A DNA stretch of 64,000 bases from Nocardioides sp. SYSU D00038 (GTDB lineage Bacteria > Actinomycetota > Actinomycetes > Propionibacteriales > Nocardioidaceae): positions 62,001-126,000 of the forward strand of contig NZ_JAFFJT010000024.1 of assembly GCF_016924665.1 (NCBI RefSeq), given 5' to 3'. Position 1 is the first letter of the stretch. Each line of letters opens with the position of its first letter. Positions 17,381 to 25,051 of this stretch are shown here, in pieces. Both the position numbers and the translations under genes were made by a program. The notes under the pieces were generated by a model. That model did no database searches. It had not been told where the DNA came from and saw nothing but the letters and a program-made list of their open reading frames with translations.

Positions 17381-17726
17381 GCCGCAGGCCGCCCAGCGGT
17401 GCGACCACGTCGCCGGACTCCTCGCAGACCCACACCGGGTCCGGCCCGCCGAGGTCCGGCTGGATGTAGAGGCTGTGCTCCGGCCCCTCGCAGACCCGGC
17501 ACAGCGGCCACCGGCCGCGGCTCTCGAACAGCCCGTCCTGCACGTCCTGGGCGACCAGCCCGGCGACGTAGACCCGGCCCTCGGGCCACTGGTCGGCCCA
17601 CCACTCTCGGTCGGAGACGGCGTCCTCGAGGAGCGAGACCGCCTCGGGAGTCGCCTGGCCGCAGGCCTCGAGGTCCGCGAGGACCCGCGCCCTCGCCGAG
17701 AACAGCGGCTGGTTGTCCACAGCCAC
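17367..17726 (-). CDS. Conserved-looking hypothetical protein with Cys pairs
   Basis: The frame encodes 119 residues and I do not recognise a named family. The first half is helical and acidic (LADLEACGQATPEAVSLLED). The second half has CRVCEGPEHSLYIQPDLGG in its middle followed by VWVCEESGD, giving a possible CxxC...C metal site. CAGACT six bases upstream of the GTG at 17720 would support a leaderless start two codons inside the annotated one. Codon usage and the compact spacing to neighbours support a real gene. Confidence 0.65.
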   Translation of the reverse strand: MAVDNQPLFSARARVLADLEACGQATPEAVSLLEDAVSDREWWADQWPEGRVYVAGLVAQDVQDGLFESRGRWPLCRVCEGPEHSLYIQPDLGGPDPVWVCEESGDVVAPLGGLRLTRR

Positions 17727-17773
17727 AGTCTGCCGGGGTTTCCCAACCCGCGCCGCTCGGGCAGCGTCGGGCC

Positions 17774-18103
17774 ATGGACACCGACCTGCTCACCTGCTCC
17801 TGGCCCGACCTCGACCGGCTCCCGGTCCTCCTCGACGAGGCTGGCCGGGCCGCCGACCTGATCCTCGACCACGCCGTCACGTGGGCCTGCCGCGACGACG
17901 GGTTCGCGCCCAGCCCGGTGTGCGTGCTGCGGCCGCTCGCCGGCGTGCTCGACGAGGTAGCCGACGGGTTCGCCGCCGTACGCCGGGGACTGCTCGCCGA
18001 GCTGGCCGCCACCGGGGCCGCCGTGGCCGCCGCCCGGGGCGGGCTCGAGGCGACCGAGCGCGGCGTCGCCGACGGCTTCCGCGCGCTCGCGGGGGCGGTG
18101 TGA
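17774..18103 (+). CDS. Small helical hypothetical protein (ESX/EspC-like in character)
   Basis: The 109-residue protein starts at ATG 17774. It is predicted by eye to be mostly alpha-helical, with a heptad-rich second half (VLDEVADGFAAVRRGLLAEL, TGAAVAAARGGLEATERGVA). The composition (Ala, Leu, Asp, Arg, few aromatic residues) and length resemble small type VII secretion-associated helical proteins, but no diagnostic motif was found. It ends two bases before the next, also helical, gene and the two are surely one operon. Confidence 0.6.
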   Translation: MDTDLLTCSWPDLDRLPVLLDEAGRAADLILDHAVTWACRDDGFAPSPVCVLRPLAGVLDEVADGFAAVRRGLLAELAATGAAVAAARGGLEATERGVADGFRALAGAV

Positions 18104-18104
18104 G

Positions 18105-18845
18105 GTGCTGCCGGCGGTCGCTTCGCCCCGGTTCGCGGTGCCGCCGCGCGGCGAGCCGGTGCTCGTCCACGACGCGACGTTCGCGGCCTGGGACCGGTCG
18201 TTCTCGGCGATGCGCGACCTGGTCAACCTCGGCGTCGACGCGCTCAACGAGGTGGGCGCCGGCCTGCCGCGGCTCCCGGGCGGCAGCCTGGAGGAGCTCC
18301 TGGTCCTGCCGTTGACCGGCGACTACGGCGCGATCGCCCAGAACGCCACCGCCTGCCGTGACGTGGCCGACGCGCTGGGGGAGTGGGCCGGCGACGTGGG
18401 CCGGGTCGGCGCCGCGGTCGCCGTCGGTTGGCTCGGCAGGGCGGGGCTGGCCTGCGCGCTGCGGCTGGAGGCGCTCGCGGTCGGCTCGGTCGCCCTGGCC
18501 GGCCTGGTGCGCGCCGGGGCCTGCGTGCTCGACGACGTCGCGGTCACCAGTGAGCGGCTCGGGCGGGAGGTCGAGCGGCTGGTGGTCGAGCTGGGCGAGG
18601 CGCTGGCCCGCTGCGTGCGACGGCTGCTGACCCGGGTCTCGGGCCCGCTCGGCTGGGGCGTGCTGGCCGCCGAGGTCGCGCTCGAGGGGCTCTCGGCGGT
18701 GACCGACCTGGTCGACGACGTGCGCCGGGTGGTCTCGCTCGTCGACGCGCTGCTCGACCTGCGCGACACCGTCGCCGAGTGGGCGGGCGAGCAGGCCGAG
18801 CGGCTCCGGGTGCTGCGCGCCCTCCCCGACGCGCTGACTCCCTAG
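18105..18845 (+). CDS. Helical hypothetical protein with WXG-like segment
   Basis: The 246-residue protein has a GTG start at 18105, one base past the preceding stop. Around residues 65-110 it has the pattern of a WXG100 hairpin: CRDVADALGEWAGDVGRVG, then VAVGWLGRAGLACALRL in which WLG takes the WxG position. The rest is amphipathic helix (LGREVERLVVELGEALARC, DLVDDVRRVVSLVDALLDLR). No signal peptide or enzymatic motif is visible. It may be a secreted helical protein or a structural partner of the small upstream protein. Assignment is tentative. Confidence 0.55.
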   Translation: MLPAVASPRFAVPPRGEPVLVHDATFAAWDRSFSAMRDLVNLGVDALNEVGAGLPRLPGGSLEELLVLPLTGDYGAIAQNATACRDVADALGEWAGDVGRVGAAVAVGWLGRAGLACALRLEALAVGSVALAGLVRAGACVLDDVAVTSERLGREVERLVVELGEALARCVRRLLTRVSGPLGWGVLAAEVALEGLSAVTDLVDDVRRVVSLVDALLDLRDTVAEWAGEQAERLRVLRALPDALTP

Positions 18846-18854
18846 AGTGGAGGC

Positions 18855-19544
18855 ATGCCGCTGCTCGAGGTGCTCGTCCGCCACGAGCGCGACGTCGCCG
18901 GGGCGGTCGAGGGCGGGGCCGACCGACTCCACGTGGTCACCGCCGCGGGCACCTCCCCGGAGCCGGCCACCGTGTCGGCGGTGCGCCGCGAGAGCGACCT
19001 GCCGGTCTTCGTGGTGCTGCGGCTCGGCGACACCTGGACCACCACCGGAGGTGAGCTCACCCGGCTGGTCGGGCTGGCCCACGACTACCTCGGCATCGGC
19101 GCCGCGGGCGTCTCCTTCGCCTTCCTCGACAGCGAGCTCGAGGTCGACACCGAGGTCTGCCTCCATCTCGCCGGCGAGCTGCCCGGGGTGCCCTGGACCT
19201 TCCACTCCGCGCTCGACCACACCCTCGACCCGCGCCGCAGCTGGCGTCGGCTGCTCGGCCTGCCCGGGCTGGTCGGCGTCCACTCCGCCGGCTCGCCGCG
19301 CGGGATGGTCGAGGGCTACGACGACCTGCTCGCCACCGCCGAGGCCGACGACCGGATCGCCAGGCTCCTGGTGCCCGCGGGCGGCCTGCTGGCCGAGCAG
19401 GTGCCGTGGCTGGTGCGGGCCGGGGTGGCCCAGTTCCACGTCGACCGGCAGGTGCGCCCCACCGGCAGCGACCGCGCGTACGTCGACGCCGCGCTGGTGC
19501 GGTCGTGGCGGCGGCTGCTCGACGACGCCGGGGGTCGGGTGTGA
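18855..19544 (+). CDS. cutC: CutC family protein
   Basis: The 229-residue protein starts at ATG 18855, six bases after a TAGAGT -10. It is a TIM barrel resembling CutC: LLEVLVRHERDVAGAVEGG at the start, FVVLRLGD, AAGVSFAFLDSELEVDTE, WTFHSALDHTLDP and VGVHSAGSP. CutC was named for copper homeostasis, though its enzymatic role remains unsettled. This version is shorter and diverged from E. coli CutC. The downstream DUF4031 gene overlaps it by GTGA, so the two are co-translated. Confidence 0.75.
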   Translation: MPLLEVLVRHERDVAGAVEGGADRLHVVTAAGTSPEPATVSAVRRESDLPVFVVLRLGDTWTTTGGELTRLVGLAHDYLGIGAAGVSFAFLDSELEVDTEVCLHLAGELPGVPWTFHSALDHTLDPRRSWRRLLGLPGLVGVHSAGSPRGMVEGYDDLLATAEADDRIARLLVPAGGLLAEQVPWLVRAGVAQFHVDRQVRPTGSDRAYVDAALVRSWRRLLDDAGGRV

Positions 19545-19831
19545 TCATCATCGACCCGCCCAACGCCGCCGGGCACGGCCGGCTCTGGTCCCACCTGGCC
19601 AGCGACGAGTCCTACGCCGAGCTGCACGCCTTCGCGCGCGACCTCGGCATCCCCGAGCGGGGCTTCGACCGCGACCACTACGACGTGCCTGCGGAGTGGT
19701 ACGACCGGGTGCTGGCGCTGGGTGCCACCCCGGTCTCCTCCCGGGAGCTGGTGGCCCGCCTGGTGGCGGCCGGGCTGCGCCGGCGCAAGGGTGCGGCCCC
19801 CGGTCGAGGTGGGCGCTCAGCCGGCGCGTAG
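19541..19831 (+). CDS. DUF4031 domain protein
   Basis: The 96-residue protein starts with the GTG that overlaps the cutC stop. The DUF4031 signature is clear: IDPPNAAGHGRLWSHLASDE, ELHAFARDLGIPERGFDRDH, YDVPAEWYD and VSSRELVARLVAAGLRRRKG. Several invariant His, Asp and Arg suggest an enzyme, but no reaction is established. Its last 15 bases overlap the convergent DUF1360 gene. Confidence 0.88.
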   Translation: MIIIDPPNAAGHGRLWSHLASDESYAELHAFARDLGIPERGFDRDHYDVPAEWYDRVLALGATPVSSRELVARLVAAGLRRRKGAAPGRGGRSAGA

Positions 19832-20377
19832 CCGTTCGTAGGCGTGCTGCGCGGCGTCCGACAGCGCGCTGACCACGAGCACGGCGGCCGCCGTCCGGGT
19901 CGGTCGCGGCGCCAGGACCAGACCGGCGACGTAGGCGGTGGAGACCCACACGCCGAGGCAGAACGGGCAGGTGATGAGCTCGCCCACGGTGTGGCGCACG
20001 CCGTGGTCACCCCGGGCCTCCTCGGCGTGCTCGGACGCGCCGGTCGCCTCCCGGAACTCGGTGAACGGCGCGCGCAGCGGGCTCGCCACCGACGACTTGG
20101 ACAGCAGCCGGCTGAGCTTGTGGACCGCCAGCCCGCCGAGGGCCAGGTCGAGGGGGTGGTGCTGGTCGGGGAGCTCGCGCCCCGCGAGGCGGGCGCCGCC
20201 CACCAGCGCCGCGAGCGCGGTGGTGTAGGCCGCCAGGCTGCCGGCGGAGCCCGCGACGTCGACCTCGCCGGACGGGTCGTAGGCGTGCCGAAGGTGACCC
20301 AGCACGGTCACCAGCCCCCGGGCGGGCGCGCCCACAGCAGCCGGACCAGGAAGAGTCGCACGAACGTCATGCCCCAT
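19817..20377 (-). CDS. DUF1360 membrane protein
   Basis: The frame has 186 residues. The family core lies between 75 and 150: LALGGLAVHKLSRLLSKSSV, ASPLRAPFTEF, GELITCPFCLGVWVSTAYV. Two or three membrane helices surround it, and the CPFC pair could bind a metal or form a disulfide. The N-terminal ~35 residues are weakly conserved in character, so the true start may be internal (for example the GTG encoding VTVLGHLRHA). Function unknown. Confidence 0.78.
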   Translation of the reverse strand: MGHDVRATLPGPAAVGAPARGLVTVLGHLRHAYDPSGEVDVAGSAGSLAAYTTALAALVGGARLAGRELPDQHHPLDLALGGLAVHKLSRLLSKSSVASPLRAPFTEFREATGASEHAEEARGDHGVRHTVGELITCPFCLGVWVSTAYVAGLVLAPRPTRTAAAVLVVSALSDAAQHAYERLRAG

Positions 20378-20422
20378 CGGTGTCCGCAGCTGGGCCGGTC
20401 AACCCCACCCCGGGGAGTGAAC

Positions 20423-21037
20423 TCAGGCCGAGGCCCGCCCGTTCTCCAGCCGGTCGAGCTCGCGGGCCAGGTTGGCCCGGGCGGTGGCCTCCCAGTGGTC
20501 CCGGGCGTACGCCGTGTGGAACAGCGTCGGCTTGTCGTCGAGCCCCCGCAGCACCGCGGCCCGACCGAGGCGGAAGTCGTCGTCGCCGACGTGGGCGTAC
20601 TCGCGCCGCACCGCGGCGACGTAGTCGTCGTAGCGCGGGGCCGGCGCCGCCAGGATCGCCAGGTCGGCGTCGGACAGCGCGCACCCGTTGGTGTCGGCGT
20701 CCTCCGGGCGGTGGGTCTCGGTGAGCCGGACCAGCCGGGCGACCTCAGCGACCAGGGTGGCGTCGACCAGTGCGGGCAGCGCGTCCTCGGCCCAGCACGC
20801 CGACCGATCCTCGGCGTCGCGCTCGCCGTCGTAGACCCCGTCGTGGAACCAGGCGGCCAGCCGCACCGCCACCTCGTCGAAGCCGACTCCCGCAGCCGCG
20901 AGCTCGTCGAGCCGGTCGAGCACCTCGGTCAGGTGCAGGGTGTCGTGGTAGCCCCGCGCGGGGTCGGCGTACGCGGCGACCAGCTCGTCGCGCAGGTCGT
21001 GGGCGTCAGGGAGGGGCCATCTGTCACCGAGGTCCAT
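20423..21037 (-). CDS. HD-domain metal-dependent phosphohydrolase family protein
   Basis: The 204-residue protein is started at ATG 21037 (MDLGDRWPLPDAHDLRDELV), with GGAGCGCC upstream; the open frame continues 47 codons further but without homologous character. YHDTLHLTEVLDRLDELA supplies the first His, and the HD pair is in LAAWFHDGVYDGERDAED. Another conserved segment is VARLVRLTETHRPEDADTN. These match the predicted metal-dependent HD phosphohydrolases of about 200 residues, whose substrates are unknown. Confidence 0.85.
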   Translation of the reverse strand: MDLGDRWPLPDAHDLRDELVAAYADPARGYHDTLHLTEVLDRLDELAAAGVGFDEVAVRLAAWFHDGVYDGERDAEDRSACWAEDALPALVDATLVAEVARLVRLTETHRPEDADTNGCALSDADLAILAAPAPRYDDYVAAVRREYAHVGDDDFRLGRAAVLRGLDDKPTLFHTAYARDHWEATARANLARELDRLENGRASA

Positions 21038-21110
21038 AGGCGCTCCATCAAACCAGCGATACGGTGTCCGGCGGAACACCGCAGCCGGTGCAGGATTTCG
21101 AGAGGACCCC

Positions 21111-21485
21111 ATGGTGGCGACCCGCGAGCAGATCGAGCAGACCGTCCGGGCGTACGTCGACCGCGTCGCCACCGGCACGGCCGACCAGGTGCTGGAGCTC
21201 TACGCCGACGGCGCCACGGTGGAGGACCCGGTCGGCACCGAGGTGCGGACCACCCGGGAGTCGATCCGCGAGTTCTACGCGCCGCTGGAGACCATGGACC
21301 AGACCGGGCGGCTGGTCACGGTGCGGATCGCCGGCAACGAGGCTGCCTTCGAGTTCGAGCTGGTCTCGCGGGCCGGCGACCAGACCTACACGCTCTCGCC
21401 GATCGACGTGATGACCTTCGACGACGACGGGCGGATCACCAGCATGCGGGCGTTCTGGTCGGGCGAGGACATGGTCGTCGGCTGA
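21111..21485 (+). CDS. Steroid delta-isomerase-like (SnoaL/NTF2 fold) protein
   Basis: The 124-residue protein starts at ATG 21111 with GAGAGGA upstream. It has the NTF2-like fold and the residues of ketosteroid isomerase: Tyr15 in VRAYVDRV, the base Asp39 in VEDPVGT and a later Asp in SPIDVMTFDDDG. The length equals that of known isomerases (about 125). No other steroid catabolic gene is nearby, so the substrate could be a different enolisable ketone. Confidence 0.78.
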   Translation: MVATREQIEQTVRAYVDRVATGTADQVLELYADGATVEDPVGTEVRTTRESIREFYAPLETMDQTGRLVTVRIAGNEAAFEFELVSRAGDQTYTLSPIDVMTFDDDGRITSMRAFWSGEDMVVG

Positions 21486-21491
21486 CCCGCC

Positions 21492-22355
21492 TCAGGAGGC
21501 CCGGGGCTCCGGCGGGGTCAGCGCCCAGCGGATGGTGCCGGTGGCCAGCGAGCCGAGCCCGCGCACCACGGTGCGCTCGGTGACCGGCAGCCACGGCAGC
21601 CGCAGGTGGATGCGGGTCCAGGCCGGCATCAGGCCGATCGCGGCCGCCACCAGCACGCCGTACGGCGCCCGCGCGGCCAGCGGCAGCGGCGGCCGGAACA
21701 GCAGGTATCGCACCGCCTCGCGCGCCTCGGGGGTGCCGCGCAGCTCGGGGCGGTACGCCGCCAGCGCCTCGCGCAGCTCGGCCTCCGTGGTGGGCGGGTC
21801 GAGCACGCCGAGCTTGCGGGCCACCACGGCGGTCTCGGCGACGTAGCGGTCGCGGCCGGCCCGGTCGAGCGGCTCCCGGCCGTAGAGCGTGTGGGCGCGC
21901 AGGAAGCTGTCGACCTCGGCCACGTGCACCCAGCCGAGCAGGTGGGGGTCCGAGGCGGCGTACGGGGTGCCGTCGGGCATGGTGCCGGTGATCCGGTCGT
22001 GGATCGAGCGCACCATCCGCACCGCCGACTCGGCGTCGTCGGCGGTGCCGAAGGTGGTCACGGCGAGGAAGTGGCTGGTGCGGTGGAGCCGGCCCCACAT
22101 GTCGCCGCGGAAGCCCGAGTGCTCCGAGACAGCGCGCATCGCTGCGGGGTGCAGGGTCTGCAGCAGCAGGGCACGGATGCCCCCGACGAACATCGAGGCG
22201 TCGCCGTGCACGCGGGCGATCGCGCTGTCGGCCTCGAACCAGCGCGGCCCGGGCCGGCCGTGGATCCGCTCGCGGTGGCGCGGGCCGTCGGGCCCGGCCA
22301 CGCGGTGGAAGAGCGCCTCGCCGAGCCGGCTGCGGACCTCGGTCACCACTGCCAT
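21492..22355 (-). CDS. Oxygenase MpaB family (DUF2236) protein
   Basis: The 287-residue protein has the DUF2236 landmarks: ALLLQTLHPAAMRAVSEHSG (with the conserved His), WGRLHRTSHFLAVTTFGT, VRSIHDRITGTMPDG, HLLGWVHVAEVDSFL. The His residues are those expected to bind heme or metal in the latex-clearing protein/MpaB group. Members are probable oxygenases of hydrophobic substrates. A TACGCT six bases before the ATG indicates a leaderless promoter. It sits directly after the convergent isomerase-like gene. Confidence 0.87.
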   Translation of the reverse strand: MAVVTEVRSRLGEALFHRVAGPDGPRHRERIHGRPGPRWFEADSAIARVHGDASMFVGGIRALLLQTLHPAAMRAVSEHSGFRGDMWGRLHRTSHFLAVTTFGTADDAESAVRMVRSIHDRITGTMPDGTPYAASDPHLLGWVHVAEVDSFLRAHTLYGREPLDRAGRDRYVAETAVVARKLGVLDPPTTEAELREALAAYRPELRGTPEAREAVRYLLFRPPLPLAARAPYGVLVAAAIGLMPAWTRIHLRLPWLPVTERTVVRGLGSLATGTIRWALTPPEPRAS

Positions 22356-22418
22356 CCCTCGAGCGTACGCAGGACCTCCGAGCCCGGTCGGCGTCCGGCC
22401 CGGCCTCGAGCGCGGCGG

Positions 22419-22448
22419 GGCCCCGCCACGCGGGGACGTGGCGGGGCC
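22419..22448 (-). terminator. Hairpin after rtcB
   Basis: GGCCCCGCCACG and CGTGGCGGGGCC form a perfect 12-bp stem with a 6-base loop just beyond the rtcB stop codon. There is no T run, which is common for terminators in high-GC actinobacteria. Confidence 0.7.
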
Positions 22449-22460
22449 GGGCGAGGCGAC

Positions 22461-23642
22461 TCAGTCGCCCTTGACGTTGACCACCTGGCGCAGCACGTGC
22501 CGCACCTCCACGAGGTCCGCGGCGTCGGCCATCACGCGGTCGATGTCCTTGTAGGCGGCGGGGATCTCGTCGACGAAGGCCTCGCTGTCGCGGAACTCGA
22601 TGCCGGTCATGGCCTCGCGCAGCTGCTCGAGGGTGAACGTGCGACGCGCCCGCGACCGGGAGTACTCCCGGCCCGCGCCGTGGGGTGCCGAGCACAGCGA
22701 GACGGGGTTGCCCTTCCCCTCCACGACGTACGACGCGGTGCCCATCGAGCCGGGGATCAGGCCGGGCCGGCCCGCCTCGGCGTTGATGGCGCCCTTGCGC
22801 GAGAGCCACACGTCCTTGCCGAAGTGGCGCTCGCGCTCGGTGTAGTTGTGGTGGCAGTTGATCTCCTCCAGCCGCTGCACCTCCCGCTCGTCCGTGGCGC
22901 CCACCCACTCGGCGAACTCCCGGACGACCCGGTCCATCATCTCCTCGCGGTTGAGCAGCGCGTAGTCCTGCGCCCACCGCATCTCGCGGACGTAGGCCCA
23001 GAACTCGTCGGTGCCCTCGACCAGGTAGGCGAGGTCGCGGTCGGGCAGCGGGATCCACCACTGCTCGCAGAGCCGCCGGGCGACGGTGATCGCGTGCTGG
23101 GCGATCCGGTTCCCGACCCCGCGGGACCCGGAGTGGAGGAACAGCCAGACCCGGTCGAGCTCGTCGACGGTCACCTCGATGAAGTGGTTGCCCGAGCCCA
23201 GCGTGCCGAGCTGGAGCTCCCACGTCGCGGCGTACGCCCCGGGGTCGAAGCCGGCCTGCTCGGCGGCCACGGTGAGCCGCTCGAGGCGCTCGCGGGTGTG
23301 GTCGCGGGTGATCCGGCGGTTGGCGTTGCCGGCCGACAGCGGGACCGCCCGCTCGATGGCCTCGCGGAGCGGCCGGCGCTCGGCCGGGAGCTCGGCGCGG
23401 GTCCACTGCGTGCGGACGGCGATCATCCCGCAGCCGATGTCGACGCCGACGGCGGCCGGGATGATCGCGCCCAGCGTGGGGATCACCGATCCGACCGTCG
23501 CGCCGCGGCCGAGGTGGGCGTCGGGCATCAGCGCGACGTGGGGGTGGATGAACGGCATCGTCGCCGTCAGCACCGCCTGGTCGCGCGTGCCCTGCTCGAG
23601 GATCGAAGCCCAGCTGAGGAGCTTCGTGCTGATCTTCTCCAT
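22461..23642 (-). CDS. rtcB: RtcB family RNA ligase
   Basis: The 393-residue protein starts at ATG 23642, preceded by AGGGAAGGACC; an ATG 24 bases upstream is less likely. Catalytic features are MPDAHLGRGATVGSV, VGVDIGCGM (Asp68 and metal-binding Cys71), GSGNHFIEV, LHSGSRGVGN and SAPHGAGR, whose His is the residue guanylylated by GTP. RtcB joins a 2',3'-cyclic phosphate or 3'-phosphate RNA end to a 5'-OH. The usual partner RtcA or archease is not in the window. After the PHGAGR motif the sequence EYSRSRARR replaces the common MSR pattern, placing it among the diverged bacterial RtcBs. Confidence 0.92.
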   Translation of the reverse strand: MEKISTKLLSWASILEQGTRDQAVLTATMPFIHPHVALMPDAHLGRGATVGSVIPTLGAIIPAAVGVDIGCGMIAVRTQWTRAELPAERRPLREAIERAVPLSAGNANRRITRDHTRERLERLTVAAEQAGFDPGAYAATWELQLGTLGSGNHFIEVTVDELDRVWLFLHSGSRGVGNRIAQHAITVARRLCEQWWIPLPDRDLAYLVEGTDEFWAYVREMRWAQDYALLNREEMMDRVVREFAEWVGATDEREVQRLEEINCHHNYTERERHFGKDVWLSRKGAINAEAGRPGLIPGSMGTASYVVEGKGNPVSLCSAPHGAGREYSRSRARRTFTLEQLREAMTGIEFRDSEAFVDEIPAAYKDIDRVMADAADLVEVRHVLRQVVNVKGD

Positions 23643-23700
23643 GGTCCTTCCCTGTTCGGTGCGCACCGGGCGGTGCCCAGTCGGTCAAGGTAGGACCGCG

Positions 23701-23733
23701 AAAAGGGCTGGCACACCAGGTTTTCGGTGTGCC
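23701..23733 (-). terminator. Intrinsic terminator of serA
   Basis: On the minus strand an 8-bp perfect stem (GGCACACC/GGTGTGCC, 23710-23733) with an 8-base loop is followed by AGCCC and TTTT. It lies 13 bases after the serA stop and separates serA from rtcB. Confidence 0.75.
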
Positions 23734-23746
23734 TGCCGTGCCCGGG

Positions 23747-24946
23747 TCAGGCGTGCCAGCTCCGCACCCACACCGTGTGGGGCGACGACTCGAGCTTGGC
23801 CAGGGTGCCGGCCGGGAGCTCCTCGGGGGTGTCGGTGACGACGTAGCCCTGCTCGCCGCGGGTCGCGAGGTACTGGCCGGTGACGTTGACGCCGTGCTCG
23901 GCGAGCAGCCGGTTCACGTCGGCCAGCACGCCGGGGACGTTGACGTGGAGGTAGCCGACCCGGGTGCCCGAGACCAGCTGGGGGGCCTGGACGGCCGGCA
24001 GGTCGACGGAGAGCTCGGTGCGGCCCTCGAGCGCGAACCCGGCGAGCTTGCCGGCGACGAACCAGCCGATCTCCTCCTGCGCCTCCTGGGTGGAGCCGCC
24101 CACGTGGGGGGTGAGGATCACGTTGTCGAGGCCGCGCAGCACCGACTCGAACTCGTCGCCCTGGGCCTTCGGCTCGACCGGGAAGACGTCGAGGGCCGCG
24201 CCGGCGATGTGGCCCGACAGGATGTGGCCGCGGAGCGCGACGTCGTCGACGACCATCCCGCGGGCGGCGTTGATGAACAGCGAGCGGGGCTTCATCTTGC
24301 GGAACTGCTCGTCGCCGAAGAAGCCCGCGTTGCCGGGCCGGCCGTCGACGTGCAGCGTGACGACGTCGGCCTCGGCCAGCAGGTCGTCGAGGCTGCGCAT
24401 CCGGCGGGCGTTGCCGTGGGCGAGCCGGTCGGCGGTGTCGTAGAAGATCACCCGGAGGCCGAGCCCCTCGGCGACGTTCGAGAGCTGGGTGCCGATGTTG
24501 CCGTAGCCGACGATGCCGAGCGTGCGGCCGCGGATCTCGTGGCTGCCCTTGGCCGACTTGTCCCAGACGCCGGCGTGCATCTTCTGGGTCTTCTCCGGCA
24601 GCCGCCGGGCCAGTGCGATGATCTCGCCGATGACCAGCTCGACGACGCTGCGGGTGTTGGAGTACGGCGCGTTGAAGACCGCCACCCCGCGGGCGGCCGC
24701 GGCGACCAGGTCGACCTGGTTGGTGCCGATGCAGAAGCAGCCGATCGCCAGCAGGTCCTCGGCCGCGTCGAGCACGCGGGGGGTGATCGTGGTGTTGGAG
24801 CGGATGCCGAGCAGCGAGATGCCGGGCAGGGCGGCGACCAGCTCCTCCTCGCTCATGGAGGCGGCGCGGAGCTCGACCTCGAAGCCGTGGCGCTCCAGCG
24901 TCTCGACGGCGACCGGGTGGATGTTCTCGAGCAGCAGGGCCTTCAC
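23747..24946 (-). CDS. serA: D-3-phosphoglycerate dehydrogenase
   Basis: The 399-residue protein is taken from GTG 24946 (VKALLLENIHP); upstream the frame is open for 500 codons but only as an antisense shadow of the peptidase gene. The NAD-binding motif is GIVGYGNIGTQ. Catalytic residues fit SSR/RGMVVDD (Arg), the following Glu in FPVEPKAQ and LTPHVGGST (His). The C-terminal ACT domain (VGYLHVNVPGVLADVNRLL) allows serine feedback. Size and the IGCFCIGTNQVDL segment match the short E. coli-type SerA. It catalyses the first step of serine synthesis. TAGGCT seven bases upstream suggests a leaderless message. Confidence 0.93.
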   Translation of the reverse strand: MKALLLENIHPVAVETLERHGFEVELRAASMSEEELVAALPGISLLGIRSNTTITPRVLDAAEDLLAIGCFCIGTNQVDLVAAAARGVAVFNAPYSNTRSVVELVIGEIIALARRLPEKTQKMHAGVWDKSAKGSHEIRGRTLGIVGYGNIGTQLSNVAEGLGLRVIFYDTADRLAHGNARRMRSLDDLLAEADVVTLHVDGRPGNAGFFGDEQFRKMKPRSLFINAARGMVVDDVALRGHILSGHIAGAALDVFPVEPKAQGDEFESVLRGLDNVILTPHVGGSTQEAQEEIGWFVAGKLAGFALEGRTELSVDLPAVQAPQLVSGTRVGYLHVNVPGVLADVNRLLAEHGVNVTGQYLATRGEQGYVVTDTPEELPAGTLAKLESSPHTVWVRSWHA

Positions 24947-25051
24947 TCCTGCAAGCCTACGGAGGATCGCCCCCCACCACCGAACCCGCGACACCCCGTG
25001 GGACGGCCGTGCGAGCATGGCCCGGACCGGTTCGCTCTCGGAAGGACTGAC

